From: Truepera sp. bin119
GTDB lineage: Bacteria > Deinococcota > Deinococci > Deinococcales > Trueperaceae
Reading direction: 5' to 3'
Length of the DNA stretch: 52,500 bases
NCBI GenBank assembly: GCA_002239005.1
Contig: MPNL01000012.1
Coordinates: forward strand, 1-52,500
Part shown: piece by piece, positions 24,157 through 32,537 of the stretch
Layout of the letters: the number at the start of each line of letters is the position of its first letter
Position numbering within the stretch: position 1 is the stretch's first letter
Notes under the pieces: generated by a model
The model's input: the letters and a program-made list of their open reading frames with translations, nothing else
Databases searched by the model: none
What the model was told of the DNA's origin: nothing
Program-made: the position numbers and the translations under genes

Positions 24157-24480
24157 CTACTCCTCGATGGTCTGGAGCGGGGTCCCGTCGACTTTGACGG
24201 GCAGCATGGTGCAGGCAGTGAAGTCGATTCCCAGACCGATGACCTCCCCGGGATCTATACCACTCTCGGCAAGCACCGCCGGCACGGTGGCCTTCACTGC
24301 GGCGATATAGTCGAGAGGGTCCTGAAGTTCCCAGTCCGGAGGCAGGTCCCGCTCGCTGCCCGGCAGACGCTCGTTGATGACACCGTGGGTGTAGTCGAAC
24401 ACCGGGGTGGCAACCTCGCGTACGTCGACCAGCAGGGCCCGGGCGGAGAGTGTCCCAAAATCGATCCCGACAGTGTACAT
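24157..24480 (-). pseudogene. N-terminal fragment of L-ribulokinase-type FGGY kinase
   Basis: The frame starts MYTVGIDFGTLSARALLVDV and continues GVINERLPGS, DLPPDWELQDPLDYI and GLGIDFTACTMLPVKVDGTP, then stops after 107 residues. These are the first ATP-domain strand and substrate loop of L-ribulokinase (AraB), whose full length is about 550 residues. The phosphate-binding GIDFGT and the DFTACTMLPV motif are exact in style. The rest is absent. The break is followed at once by an unrelated 51-codon ORF, suggesting an internal deletion. It marks the start of the sugar cluster and hints at former pentulose use. Confidence 0.8.
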
Positions 24481-25437
24481 GCCGCTAAGCTCCCCCCAGA
24501 GTGTCTTGCCTGAAGCGGCAGGTTAAACCTATGATCACCGCTGCCTTTGCTATCACGTCGACGACCTCCCCTTCTTCGCCCGCGCCGAGCACCCCCGGGA
24601 TATCCCGCTCGCACACCTCATTTAGAGCATTGCCCTCCCCAGGTTCGTTTCGGTGAAGGCCCTGTGGCTTCCCGAAGCGAGATGCGCTGGAACTCCTCAA
24701 TGTCGCTGTCGCATCTTGTACTCGGTGAGGCGCGGGTCCGGGGGCGTGGTCGCTCCCGACGCCGGGTCGGATATCGACCCGGTCCACCCACGCCCCTCGC
24801 CCACGTCCGACCAGCGCGATATAGTCATCGAGCCATGCCCATCCAGACGTGGAGAGCCCACCCATCAATCGTCGGACTACGGCAGCTGACGACAACCCCT
24901 TCTCCCGCTGCTGTGCAACCCCCGGGTAGTCTTTCGGTTCACCGCAAGCGTGTTTGCAGGACCGTGTATGCATGTGCATGAGAACTGAATCGTCGCCCAT
25001 TTCACGCCACCCGCATCCGCCCGTCAAGCCCTGATTCTGGGTGCGAGCCTCCACCGAATAATCCTACCCTGCCCACATCCCGTCCCGATATGTCAAGGGG
25101 CGACTACTATAGACAGGGCCGCGTCATGTGATTGTGGAACTTGGTCGCTTATGTGGGCTGATCTTCAGCCTCGCAGTGCACTCACCATGCGATTCGTACC
25201 ATACGGACAACGGGGCGCTCCACCAAGGTCCCGCTCCCCGGCAACTCTGCGGAGACTCATGCCACCGGGGGATTTCACGAGCGACTGTCCGATCGACTCG
25301 CCGGACAGCACGGGATCCTTCAGGAACTGGACATAGCTAGACCGTTTGAGCCAGATCCGATCTCCACCACTCTCTTGCATGATGATGGGGCCGGTCGAGC
25401 ACCGGCTCGAGAGCCCTCTAGTCGACTGGGATGACTC
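24481..25437. other. 0.95-kb region with no recognisable gene
   Basis: Open frames exist (for example minus 24485-25054 and 25165-25380), but neither matches a family. The first lacks codon bias and the second reads GDRIWLKRSSYVQFLKDPVL in a protein-like way. It probably holds decayed genes at the head of the sugar cluster. A TTGACA is present on the minus strand near 25091-25096, without a -10 box at proper spacing. Confidence 0.3.
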
Positions 25438-26859
25438 TTAAGAAGTCAAAGAAGGTACCCGACCCAGCGCCTTGGCTTTCAGATACTCGTAGTACTCCAC
25501 TACCCAGTCCAGATCCAACGGCGACTCTCGCCGGTAGACCTCGTACCAGCCCGCGCCAGCCGCTACCAGCCGCTCTCCCATTACCGCAAACCCAAATACC
25601 ATCAGCGGGATCGAGATCGTGCCCATCACGGGGATTAGCGGTGGGAACATCAAAGCTGTAGCGACGACCAAGGCCGACATAGCAGCGCCGCCGGCCCCCG
25701 CCAAAGCAACCTCTTCGCCGATTTTGCTGAGCATTTCGTCTGCGGTGATCTTGCCCTCCTGGTACTGCAACCCGTAATCGAGCACAGCGACCGCACCTGC
25801 CACTCCTAGCGAAGCCAACCCCACCCTTGCGCCCATCTTGGTCGACTCTTCAAGTATGGAATTAACGTTTATCCTTCGTAATACCCGCCTTGCCGCACTG
25901 ATCTCCTCTTTCGTCATCGAGTCCTTGCCTCGGGATCGATTGAGGGACGAGTCCTCAAAGATGCCATCTTCAGGGCCATCGTTCCAGTCTTCGATATAGG
26001 GCTCGAAGTGGCTCCAATCCATGTTCTGCAAGTACGCCTTTGTGGCTCCTTGCCCCTGGGCTCGAACCCCGGCTGGGATCGTCTCCCAGACCCCTTTTGC
26101 CGCTGTAATGCTGCGCTGAGCCCCTCGCATCCCGGCCTTCAGGTACTTGGTCGGGTCGATATTCGACCAATTCAGATTGCCTGCGTATCTCGACAGGCTT
26201 GAGTACGCCTCTAGGAAGGGGGTCGGATTGCTGATCATGGCTAGCATCCAGCCCCCACTTTCTCCGAAGATGTCCAACGCTTCCCGCGCCATCCCATACG
26301 ACCCCAGCAGGATGTCCCACAGGTACTCGAATACCTTGGAAGTCGCCGCTACTGCCGCGACGTATAAACCTACGGTTCCGCGAATACTCCTGGCAAAGAT
26401 GCCCGGCTCCAGTCGCTGGTAAGCAGCGGTGCCTTGGAGCGCTTCTCGATCCGTGGCGTAGTCCCTGGGGAAGAGGTTGGCATGGTCCCGAGCCCCCACC
26501 TTTGCCCCGGCGTTGAGCAGGACTTCGATGACGCCGGGGTTAAGGTTGTACCTGGCCGCAAGGTGCAGGGGGGAATAATAGCCTTCCTCAGACTTGGCTT
26601 CCAACTCCGCTCCGGCAGCTATCAGCGCTACAGTGATATAGCGGTTGTCGTTGAGCGCGGCTGCGAAGTGCAGGGGGGTCATGCCGTACTCTCCCTGAGC
26701 ATTCACATCCGCTCCGGTAGAGATGCAAGCCACCACGTCGGCGATCGTGGCGGTCGAGAAGAACAGGCCTGTGTCCCATCCCTCACACCCCTCCTGGGCA
26801 AGCCCCTGACTCGCCAATGTGAACACACTTGCGGCCACCAGCAGGTGTCTCAGTCTCAT
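25438..26859 (-). CDS. secreted/membrane ankyrin-repeat protein
   Basis: This 473-residue protein is taken from ATG 26859, behind a GGAAGG site, which begins a clean signal peptide (MRLRHLLVAASVFTLASQGL, cut after AQ). Residues from about 45 to 135 hold two to three ankyrin repeats: DVNAQGEYGMTPLHFAAALN, GAELEAKSEEGYYSPLHLAA and AGAKVGARD. The middle (about 150-330) has no known domain. The C-terminal part (about 350-450) has hydrophobic stretches (VGLASLGVAGAVAVLDYGL and ALVVATALMFPPLIPVMGTI) likely to be membrane helices. The ankyrin part would lie outside the cytoplasm and mediate protein contacts. It stands alone at the 3' side of the peptide-use operon. Its role is unknown, and the architecture does not resemble a common named family. 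Confidence 0.8.
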   Translation of the reverse strand: MRLRHLLVAASVFTLASQGLAQEGCEGWDTGLFFSTATIADVVACISTGADVNAQGEYGMTPLHFAAALNDNRYITVALIAAGAELEAKSEEGYYSPLHLAARYNLNPGVIEVLLNAGAKVGARDHANLFPRDYATDREALQGTAAYQRLEPGIFARSIRGTVGLYVAAVAATSKVFEYLWDILLGSYGMAREALDIFGESGGWMLAMISNPTPFLEAYSSLSRYAGNLNWSNIDPTKYLKAGMRGAQRSITAAKGVWETIPAGVRAQGQGATKAYLQNMDWSHFEPYIEDWNDGPEDGIFEDSSLNRSRGKDSMTKEEISAARRVLRRINVNSILEESTKMGARVGLASLGVAGAVAVLDYGLQYQEGKITADEMLSKIGEEVALAGAGGAAMSALVVATALMFPPLIPVMGTISIPLMVFGFAVMGERLVAAGAGWYEVYRRESPLDLDWVVEYYEYLKAKALGRVPSLTS

Positions 26860-27118
26860 GCCACGCCTTCCACTAAACTCGACCCGCCCTCTCTTACTGA
26901 CTCTCACCGTCGCCTATTCGTCAGGGACGTTGTTTCTGTAGGACGCTCAACTCCTACCTATAACATGATCCCGATCACAAACAAGATGACGACAAAAAAG
27001 AGCACGGGGAGCAGCCATCACGGGCAGGGCCATTATCCTGAAAAGAGCCACAAAGGGCAGCGTCACTATCGAGAAGAGGCATCCCACTGCAAGAATCCCC
27101 TCTGCTTATACCGAAAAT
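26860..27118. other. gap with hydrophobic short frame
   Basis: On the minus strand a hydrophobic stretch around 26960-27090 reads LFSIVTLPFVALFRIMALPV in one frame and VLFFVVILFVIGIML in the next. It looks like a small broken membrane protein gene. No start with a ribosome-binding site is clear. Confidence 0.25.
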
Positions 27119-27934
27119 CTATCCCCTCCGCGACCGAGGATCTAACAGGTCGCGGAGCCCATCTCCCAGCAGGCTCCACCCCAGCACCGTAACCACGATT
27201 GCGAGGCCGGGGACCAGCGCTGGGAACGGGCTCAGCGTGAGGAATCCCTGAGCCTCCCGGAGCATGTTCCCCCAACTAGGTACGTCGGGTGGGGTGCCAA
27301 GGCCGAGGAAGCTAAGGGCGGCCTCTGCAAGGACCGCCACCGCGAGGCTCAGGCTCGCCTGGACGACGATGGGAGAGATGGCACTGGGAAGGATGTGATA
27401 GCTGAGCAGGCGGGCGTGACCCGCGCCGAGGGCACGGCCGGCCTCGACGAAGTCCTGCTCCTTGATGGTGAGGACCGAGGAGCGGGTGATGCGGGCAAAG
27501 ATGGGCACGGTGGCGATGCCGATTGCCACCATCGCCGTGAGCGTTCCCGGCTCGAACACGGCCGCAAGGAGGAGCGCCATCAGGATGGCAGGGAAGGCGT
27601 AGAGAGTGTCGATCAGACGCATGAGTACCTCGTCGGTGAGACCACCTAGATAGCCGGCCACAGAGCCCACGAGCCCGCCGACGGTGAGGGCGATCCCGAC
27701 CGAGATGAAGCCGACGTAGAGGGTACTCCTCGAGCCGACCAGGAGGCGGCTAAAGAGGTCGCGACCGAACTCGTCGGTCCCGAGCCAGTGCTCGCGGCTG
27801 GGGCCTTGGAGTTGTGCCCGGAAGTCGAGGGCCTTGGGATCGTAGGGGAGCCACAGGAAGCTGACTAGCGCAGCGACCACGATGCTCCCTATCAGGGCGC
27901 TGCCGAGGATCAGATTGAGACGGCGGATGGCCAT
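27119..27934 (-). CDS. dppC: dipeptide/oligopeptide ABC transporter permease DppC
   Basis: This 271-residue inner-membrane permease has the usual DppC/OppC layout. An N-terminal helix (SALIGSIVVAALVSFLWL) precedes an extracytoplasmic loop with HWLGTDEFGRDLFSRLL, the hallmark of the C-type subunit. The ABC-interaction (EAA) loop is EAGRALGAGHARLLSYHILP. The ATG overlaps the dppB stop by one base (TGATG). It completes a binding protein and two permeases, but no ATPase genes (DppD/DppF) are in the cluster, so they must be shared or located elsewhere. Substrates are presumably peptides, given the adjacent peptidases. Confidence 0.9.
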   Translation of the reverse strand: MAIRRLNLILGSALIGSIVVAALVSFLWLPYDPKALDFRAQLQGPSREHWLGTDEFGRDLFSRLLVGSRSTLYVGFISVGIALTVGGLVGSVAGYLGGLTDEVLMRLIDTLYAFPAILMALLLAAVFEPGTLTAMVAIGIATVPIFARITRSSVLTIKEQDFVEAGRALGAGHARLLSYHILPSAISPIVVQASLSLAVAVLAEAALSFLGLGTPPDVPSWGNMLREAQGFLTLSPFPALVPGLAIVVTVLGWSLLGDGLRDLLDPRSRRG

Positions 27935-28878
27935 CAGGTGTAGCGGATCCGCGGATCGAGGAAGCCGTAGGAGATATCGACGAGAAAGCTTAGCAGGACG
28001 ATCGTTCCGGCGTAGACGAGGATCTCGCCTTGGAGGAGAGGGTAGTCGCGGGTACCGATGGCGGTGAGGGCAAGCCGCCCCAGGCCAGGAAGGGCAAAGA
28101 CCTGCTCGATGATGATCGAGCCGATGAAGATGTTGGAGAGGCTAAGTCCAAGGATCGTTACGATGGTGATCAGGGCGTTGCGAAGGACATGGACGCGGAC
28201 CACCTGCGCCTCAGCCAAACCCTTGGCCTGGGCGGTCCGGACGAAGTCTTGGCTCAGTACGTCGAGCACGGCAGCCCGGGTCATCCGGGTCATCACCGCC
28301 GCTTGGCCGAGCCCCAAGGCAAAGATCGGCAGAACCAGGCTCCGGAGGGTCTCTAGAGGGGCGCGCTCCCAGGGAATATACCCGCCCGCCGGGAGCCATC
28401 GCAGGTTCACCGCAAAGAGGAGGATAAGCATGAGCCCCAGCCAGAACGAGGGGATGGCCGCGCCGACCTGAGCGAGGGTGGTGACGAGCGGGTCGATGGC
28501 GGTGCCCCGGCGGCGGGCCGCGAGGATACCGAGGGGGATGGCCAAAAGGGTCGCGATCAGCGCCCCCCCGAGTGCCAAGGGAACCGACACCAGAAGCCGG
28601 TCGGCGATGAGACCGCCGACCGGCTTCTGGTAGTTGAGACTCTCCCCAAAATCGCCTCTGGCGACCCCGGCGAGCCAACTCAGATAGCGCTGCAAAGCGG
28701 GGACATTCAATCCGAGCTTCTCCCGGAGCGCCTCAAGAGCTTGTGGGCTGGCGTTGAGACCGAGGATGATCTCGGCAGGGTCGCCCGGGATGGCGAGCAC
28801 CGCAGCAAAGACCAGGGCCGAAGCCAACCCGATGCTGACCAGGGCGGAGACGAAACGCCTGAGAACGTACCTGAACAT
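27934..28878 (-). CDS. dppB: dipeptide/oligopeptide ABC transporter permease DppB
   Basis: This 314-residue permease has the N-terminal MFRYVLRRFVSALVSIGLAS helix typical of DppB/OppB. A long periplasmic loop follows (ADVARGDFGESL-like segment: LAGVARGDFGESLNYQKPVG). The EAA loop is VRTAQAKGLAEAQVVRVHVL, followed by RNALITIVTILGLSL. It follows dppA after 41 bp that contain a strong hairpin, and is joined to dppC by a one-base overlap. It forms the membrane channel with DppC. A ribosome-binding site is weak here, and the hairpin may reduce its expression relative to dppA. Confidence 0.9.
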   Translation of the reverse strand: MFRYVLRRFVSALVSIGLASALVFAAVLAIPGDPAEIILGLNASPQALEALREKLGLNVPALQRYLSWLAGVARGDFGESLNYQKPVGGLIADRLLVSVPLALGGALIATLLAIPLGILAARRRGTAIDPLVTTLAQVGAAIPSFWLGLMLILLFAVNLRWLPAGGYIPWERAPLETLRSLVLPIFALGLGQAAVMTRMTRAAVLDVLSQDFVRTAQAKGLAEAQVVRVHVLRNALITIVTILGLSLSNIFIGSIIIEQVFALPGLGRLALTAIGTRDYPLLQGEILVYAGTIVLLSFLVDISYGFLDPRIRYT

Positions 28879-28885
28879 GGCCAGA

Positions 28886-28907
28886 GGCGAGGGGTTACCC
28901 CCTCGCC
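28886..28907 (-). promoter_or_regulatory. intercistronic hairpin between dppA and dppB
   Basis: GGCGAGGGG (28886-28894) and CCCCTCGCC (28899-28907) form a perfect 9-bp stem with a 4-nt loop in the 41-bp dppA-dppB gap. No T tract follows on the transcribed strand. It may be a processing or stabilising element that leaves more binding-protein mRNA than permease mRNA, a common arrangement in ABC importer operons. Confidence 0.6.
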
Positions 28908-28919
28908 ATGGAGCGAGCT

Positions 28920-30425
28920 CTAGGGAGCCCGGTAGACCTCGGTCATATTGATGGACGGGGTAGGCTGGTTCTGCCAGAAGCCGTACACGTCGTCCGCGGC
29001 GGCGACCAGGTAGGGCGGGCTGAACACCCAGACGTTCACCGCGTCCTCGGCGATGATCCGGGCGATGGTCTGGTAGGCGGCGATCTGGTCGGCCTCGTCC
29101 TGAGCGGCTTCGGCGGCCGCGAGCAGCTCCCCGATGGCCGGGTTGTCGTACTTGTAGTAGTAGTCGGGATTTCCGTAGATATTGATGTCGCGCGGTTCGC
29201 TATGGCCGATGATGGTCATGTCGTAGTCGCCGCCGAGGAAGATCCGCTGAATCCAGGTGCCCCACTCGACAACCGACAACTCGACATCGATCCCGACCTC
29301 GGCGAGCTGTTGGGCGATGACCTGACCGCTCCGGCGCTCAATGTTGTAGGGCTCGGGGAGTTCGAAGGAGATCGTGAGGCTACCATCGCCGTAGCCCGCC
29401 TCCTCGAGGAGCTGGCGGGCCCGCTCGGGGTCGTAGGGGTAGGTTTCGGTCAGGTCGATGTAGTACGACTCCGCGGGACTCATGTGGGTACCGATCACGG
29501 TGCCGAGGCCGAACATCGCCCCCTCGACGATAGCGTTCTTGTCGATGGCGTGGGTGATCGCCTGGCGCACGCGCCTATCCTTAAGCGCACCGCGGGAGTT
29601 GTTCATGGCGAGGGTGATCTCGGTGGTGGCGGTCCCCTCCGTACACCTGAGGCTGGCATCTCCCCTGATCTGGATACACTGTTCGGGGCTCAGAGCCACC
29701 CCGATCATGTCTAAGTCGCCAGCCCGTAAGGCGGCGAAACGGGTGTTCGGGTCGCCGATGATGCGGAAGGTCACGGCGTCTAGGTAGGGCACGCCGTCGA
29801 GGTAGTAGTCCTCGAAGCGCTCGAGCCGGACTTCGCTCCCCTCGATATAGTCGACGAAGCGGAAGGGGCCGGTTCCGATCGGTTGACTCCGCTGCGTCTC
29901 GGCCTTGTCGGCCGGGTAAATTACCGAGTCGGGCCGGGCAAGGTTGTAGAGCAGACTCGAACTCGGAGTTGAGAGACGGAAGGTGACGCTGTTGGTGGCC
30001 TCGTCAGCGGTGATGGTCTCGATAGCCGCGTAGTATTCGGGGTGGGTATGCCCTGAGTCGGGGTTGCGGGCCCGCTCGAACTTGGAGACCACATCACCCA
30101 GGGAGAGGTCGGTACCGTCGTGAAACTTTACCCCGCTGCGAAGGTAGAAGGTCCAGGTGAGACCGCCATCGGTCATCTCCCAGCGCTCCGCGAGGGCGGG
30201 AACGATCGCACCCTCACGGTCGAAGCGGACAAGGCCCTCAAGCACGTTGTGGTAGACCACCCGGGGGATCTCCTGTGAGGTGGAGGCGCTCGGGTCCCAA
30301 CCGGGAGGGTCGGCGGTGATCGACACAGCTACCTCGCCTCCATAGACCGGCTCAGGGGCGTCCTGGGCGAAGGCCAGCCCCGCCATCACGGCGAGGAGGA
30401 TAGGGGACATCAGAAGCCTGTTCAT
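28920..30425 (-). CDS. dppA: peptide-binding ABC transporter substrate-binding protein
   Basis: This family 5 extracellular solute-binding protein (SBP_bac_5) has 501 residues from ATG 30425, set by an AAGGAG site eight bases upstream; the frame is open further back. It has a signal peptide (MNRLLMSPILLAVMAGLAFA, cut before QDAPEP) and no lipobox Cys. YGGEVAVSITADPPGWDPSA starts the mature fold. AERWEMTDGGLTWTFYLRSG and VKFHDGTDLSLGDV are the family signature region. It delivers peptides, or possibly glutathione or opine-like ligands, to DppBC. The gene precedes dppB and dppC and follows the M20 peptidase, so import and cleavage are likely linked. The ligand is not proven. Confidence 0.92.
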   Translation of the reverse strand: MNRLLMSPILLAVMAGLAFAQDAPEPVYGGEVAVSITADPPGWDPSASTSQEIPRVVYHNVLEGLVRFDREGAIVPALAERWEMTDGGLTWTFYLRSGVKFHDGTDLSLGDVVSKFERARNPDSGHTHPEYYAAIETITADEATNSVTFRLSTPSSSLLYNLARPDSVIYPADKAETQRSQPIGTGPFRFVDYIEGSEVRLERFEDYYLDGVPYLDAVTFRIIGDPNTRFAALRAGDLDMIGVALSPEQCIQIRGDASLRCTEGTATTEITLAMNNSRGALKDRRVRQAITHAIDKNAIVEGAMFGLGTVIGTHMSPAESYYIDLTETYPYDPERARQLLEEAGYGDGSLTISFELPEPYNIERRSGQVIAQQLAEVGIDVELSVVEWGTWIQRIFLGGDYDMTIIGHSEPRDINIYGNPDYYYKYDNPAIGELLAAAEAAQDEADQIAAYQTIARIIAEDAVNVWVFSPPYLVAAADDVYGFWQNQPTPSINMTEVYRAP

Positions 30426-30477
30426 GCTGGGATCTCCTTCCCTGGGTGCTCTAAGCCGGGACCGCAGTGCCCCGCCC

Positions 30478-31761
30478 TTAGGTCGATTCATCAAGGTCTT
30501 CGGGTCCACAACCTGCAGACCCACAACCAAGGTACAAGATTGCACTGGCAGCGTAAAGGCGCGCCGCCTCGACCAACTCGCCGGTACGGACAAACTCGTC
30601 GCACCGATGCGGGATGGTCCGGTCTCCGGGGCCGATGGTCACGACTGGAACTCCAGCTGTAGCGCTCAGGAAGGTTCCGTCGGTTGCGCCTGGCACCCCG
30701 CCATATCGGGGAGCCGTTCCCAGGATCGCGGGATAAGCACGCTCGACCGCCCTCACCAGCGGGTCGTCTGCAAACGTCTCGGTCCAGGGGCGCGATTCGA
30801 AGCAGTCGAGAGAGACCGACAGCCCCAGTGAGCGGCGCTCGACCTCCCCGGCGATCCCCTGCAGGGCCTCGAGGATGTCGGCGTGGACCTGGCCGGGTAT
30901 GGTGCGAATGTCCAGGGAGAGGTCGGCAAGGGCGGGCATCACATTGAGCTGCGCCTCCCCCCCCGGGGGTGCCCGGACGACCGTCGGAGTGAACCAGGGA
31001 AGGCCGAGCTGGGCATGCGGACCCAGACGCTCCTGCTCCTGTCTCTGGAAGGACTCGGTCCTACCGACGAAGTCGGCCAGAGCGGTGATGGGGTTCACCC
31101 CAGCGTAGGGCATGGCGCCGTGCGACATCACGCCAGCGAAGCGCACCCCTACCCGCATAGCCCCCTTCTGGAACAGGCAGATCTCATTCTCCTCAGGCTC
31201 GCACACGATGGCACCGTCTACCTCATCGGCCCAGCCCCGAGCGATGAAGTGCTTGATGCCTAACATCATGCCCTCCTCATCGACCACGAAGCCGAGCCTG
31301 ATGCGACCCCTGAGGTCAGGGGCGACGGCTCTGATCGCCTCAAGAGCAGTGATGGCGGCGGCGACGCCCCCCTTCATGTCGGCACTGCCCCGACCGTATA
31401 GGCGGCCCTCAACCAAGTCGGCGGCGAAGGGGGGGCGGGTCCACAAGGCCGAGTCCCCCTCCGTAACGACATCGGTATGCCCTTCGAACATCAGGGTGCG
31501 GTCCCGAAGTGGGTCGAAGTCGGTTCCAGACCAGTCGCAGATGATATTGGGCCGGTCGGGTGCAACCTCCTCGACCAGGGGTTGGAGCCCTGAGTCGGTG
31601 AGGATGGCGGCGACGAGCGCCGCCGCCTCGGCCTCAGTAGTGCCAGCCTCCGTGTCGACCACGCTCCGGACCCGGACCAGATCGCGGGTCAGCCCGATCA
31701 CACGTTCCGGATCGACCCGGTTCGCGGCCTCAAGAGCCAGCCGCGAGAGGCCGTCGGTCAC
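30478..31761 (-). CDS. M20-family metallopeptidase (ArgE/DapE type)
   Basis: This 427-residue dinuclear-zinc peptidase or deacylase is taken from GTG 31761, which overlaps the SDR stop by four bases (GTGA). The longer open frame upstream lies inside the SDR gene. Metal ligands are visible in FEGHTDVV, YGRGSADMKGG and VVDEEGMMLG (catalytic Glu pair), and the C-terminal His is in RTIPHRCDEF. The dimerisation domain lies between (MSHGAMPYAGVNP). The family includes ArgE, DapE, carboxypeptidase G2 and aminoacylases. Here it stands in a peptide-transport operon, so a role in hydrolysing imported dipeptides or N-acyl amino acids is likelier than lysine synthesis. The exact substrate is unknown. Confidence 0.9.
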   Translation of the reverse strand: MTDGLSRLALEAANRVDPERVIGLTRDLVRVRSVVDTEAGTTEAEAAALVAAILTDSGLQPLVEEVAPDRPNIICDWSGTDFDPLRDRTLMFEGHTDVVTEGDSALWTRPPFAADLVEGRLYGRGSADMKGGVAAAITALEAIRAVAPDLRGRIRLGFVVDEEGMMLGIKHFIARGWADEVDGAIVCEPEENEICLFQKGAMRVGVRFAGVMSHGAMPYAGVNPITALADFVGRTESFQRQEQERLGPHAQLGLPWFTPTVVRAPPGGEAQLNVMPALADLSLDIRTIPGQVHADILEALQGIAGEVERRSLGLSVSLDCFESRPWTETFADDPLVRAVERAYPAILGTAPRYGGVPGATDGTFLSATAGVPVVTIGPGDRTIPHRCDEFVRTGELVEAARLYAASAILYLGCGSAGCGPEDLDEST

Positions 31762-32537
31762 AGCGGGGGGGTGTAACGGCCGTCGACCGCCAACCAGCCA
31801 CCGTCGACTATGAGGAGCGATCCGGTCACGTAGCTCGACGCCTCGCTGGCCAGATAGACGACTGCTCCAACCATCTCGCCCGGTTGGGCCCACCGGCCGA
31901 GTGCGCCCTTCTCCGCATAGGCGCGGTACCACTCGGGCCGGGTCCTGATCTGTTCGGTGAGGGGGGTCTCGACCACGCCCGGGGCGATGGCGTTCGCCCG
32001 TACCCCTTGAGGTCCGAGCTCGGCAGCCAGGGCCCTGACCATCTGGAGTGTCGCCGCCTTGGTTCCCGCGTAAACCCCCTGGCCGGGCTCGACCACCTGG
32101 GCTCGGATCGAGGAGAAGAGGATTATGCTCCCCCTGCCGCGCTCACTCATGCGCTTGCCGGCAGCCTGCAGGGCGAACAGGCTGCCACGCATATTGAGCG
32201 CCACCACCCGGTCGAACTCGGTCGCAGTGATCTCGAGGAGGGGTTTGCGAACATTGATGGCGGGGGTGCACACCAGGACGTCCAGGGGGGAGGCCGCCTC
32301 CACCACCGCCGCCACGTCGGCGGCATCGGTCAGGTCCACCCGCCTAGCAGAGGCCTGGCCGCCCTGGGACCGGATGCGCTTTGCTGTCTCTTCGCACCCG
32401 GCAAGGTCGACATCCGCACAGAGAACCTGGGCGCCGAAGGCGGCCAGTCCCTCGGCAGAGGCGGCACCGATGCCGGAGCCCGAGCCGATCACCAGGGCGG
32501 TGCGGCCCGTCAGGTCGAAGAGGCTTCGGTAGCTCAT
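31758..32537 (-). CDS. SDR-family oxidoreductase in peptide operon
   Basis: This 259-residue short-chain dehydrogenase has the cofactor motif VIGSGSGIG, the catalytic Ser in LFSSIRAQ and Tyr-x3-Lys as YAGTK. The C-terminal SYVTGSLLIVDGGW is the normal family ending. Its ATG overlaps the stop of the upstream oligoendopeptidase F gene (ATGA), and its stop overlaps the M20 start, so it is firmly inside one operon. It could act on an amino-acid-derived keto or hydroxy acid, since its neighbours handle peptides. CTPAIN replaces the usual NNAG-type motif, which is unusual for the family. The substrate is unknown. Confidence 0.88.
   Translation of the reverse strand: MSYRSLFDLTGRTALVIGSGSGIGAASAEGLAAFGAQVLCADVDLAGCEETAKRIRSQGGQASARRVDLTDAADVAAVVEAASPLDVLVCTPAINVRKPLLEITATEFDRVVALNMRGSLFALQAAGKRMSERGRGSIILFSSIRAQVVEPGQGVYAGTKAATLQMVRALAAELGPQGVRANAIAPGVVETPLTEQIRTRPEWYRAYAEKGALGRWAQPGEMVGAVVYLASEASSYVTGSLLIVDGGWLAVDGRYTPPL

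Noticed and set aside
24485-25054. 189-codon minus-strand frame upstream of the ribulokinase fragment
   Set aside because: No domain, no convincing start site and poor codon bias. It is treated as noncoding or decayed.
25085-25120. TTGACA box on the minus strand as a promoter
   Set aside because: No -10 box at 16-19 bp and no supported gene downstream.
28886-28907. dppA-dppB hairpin as an intrinsic terminator
   Set aside because: No T tract follows on the transcribed strand, and dppB would be cut off from its operon. An mRNA-stability role fits better.
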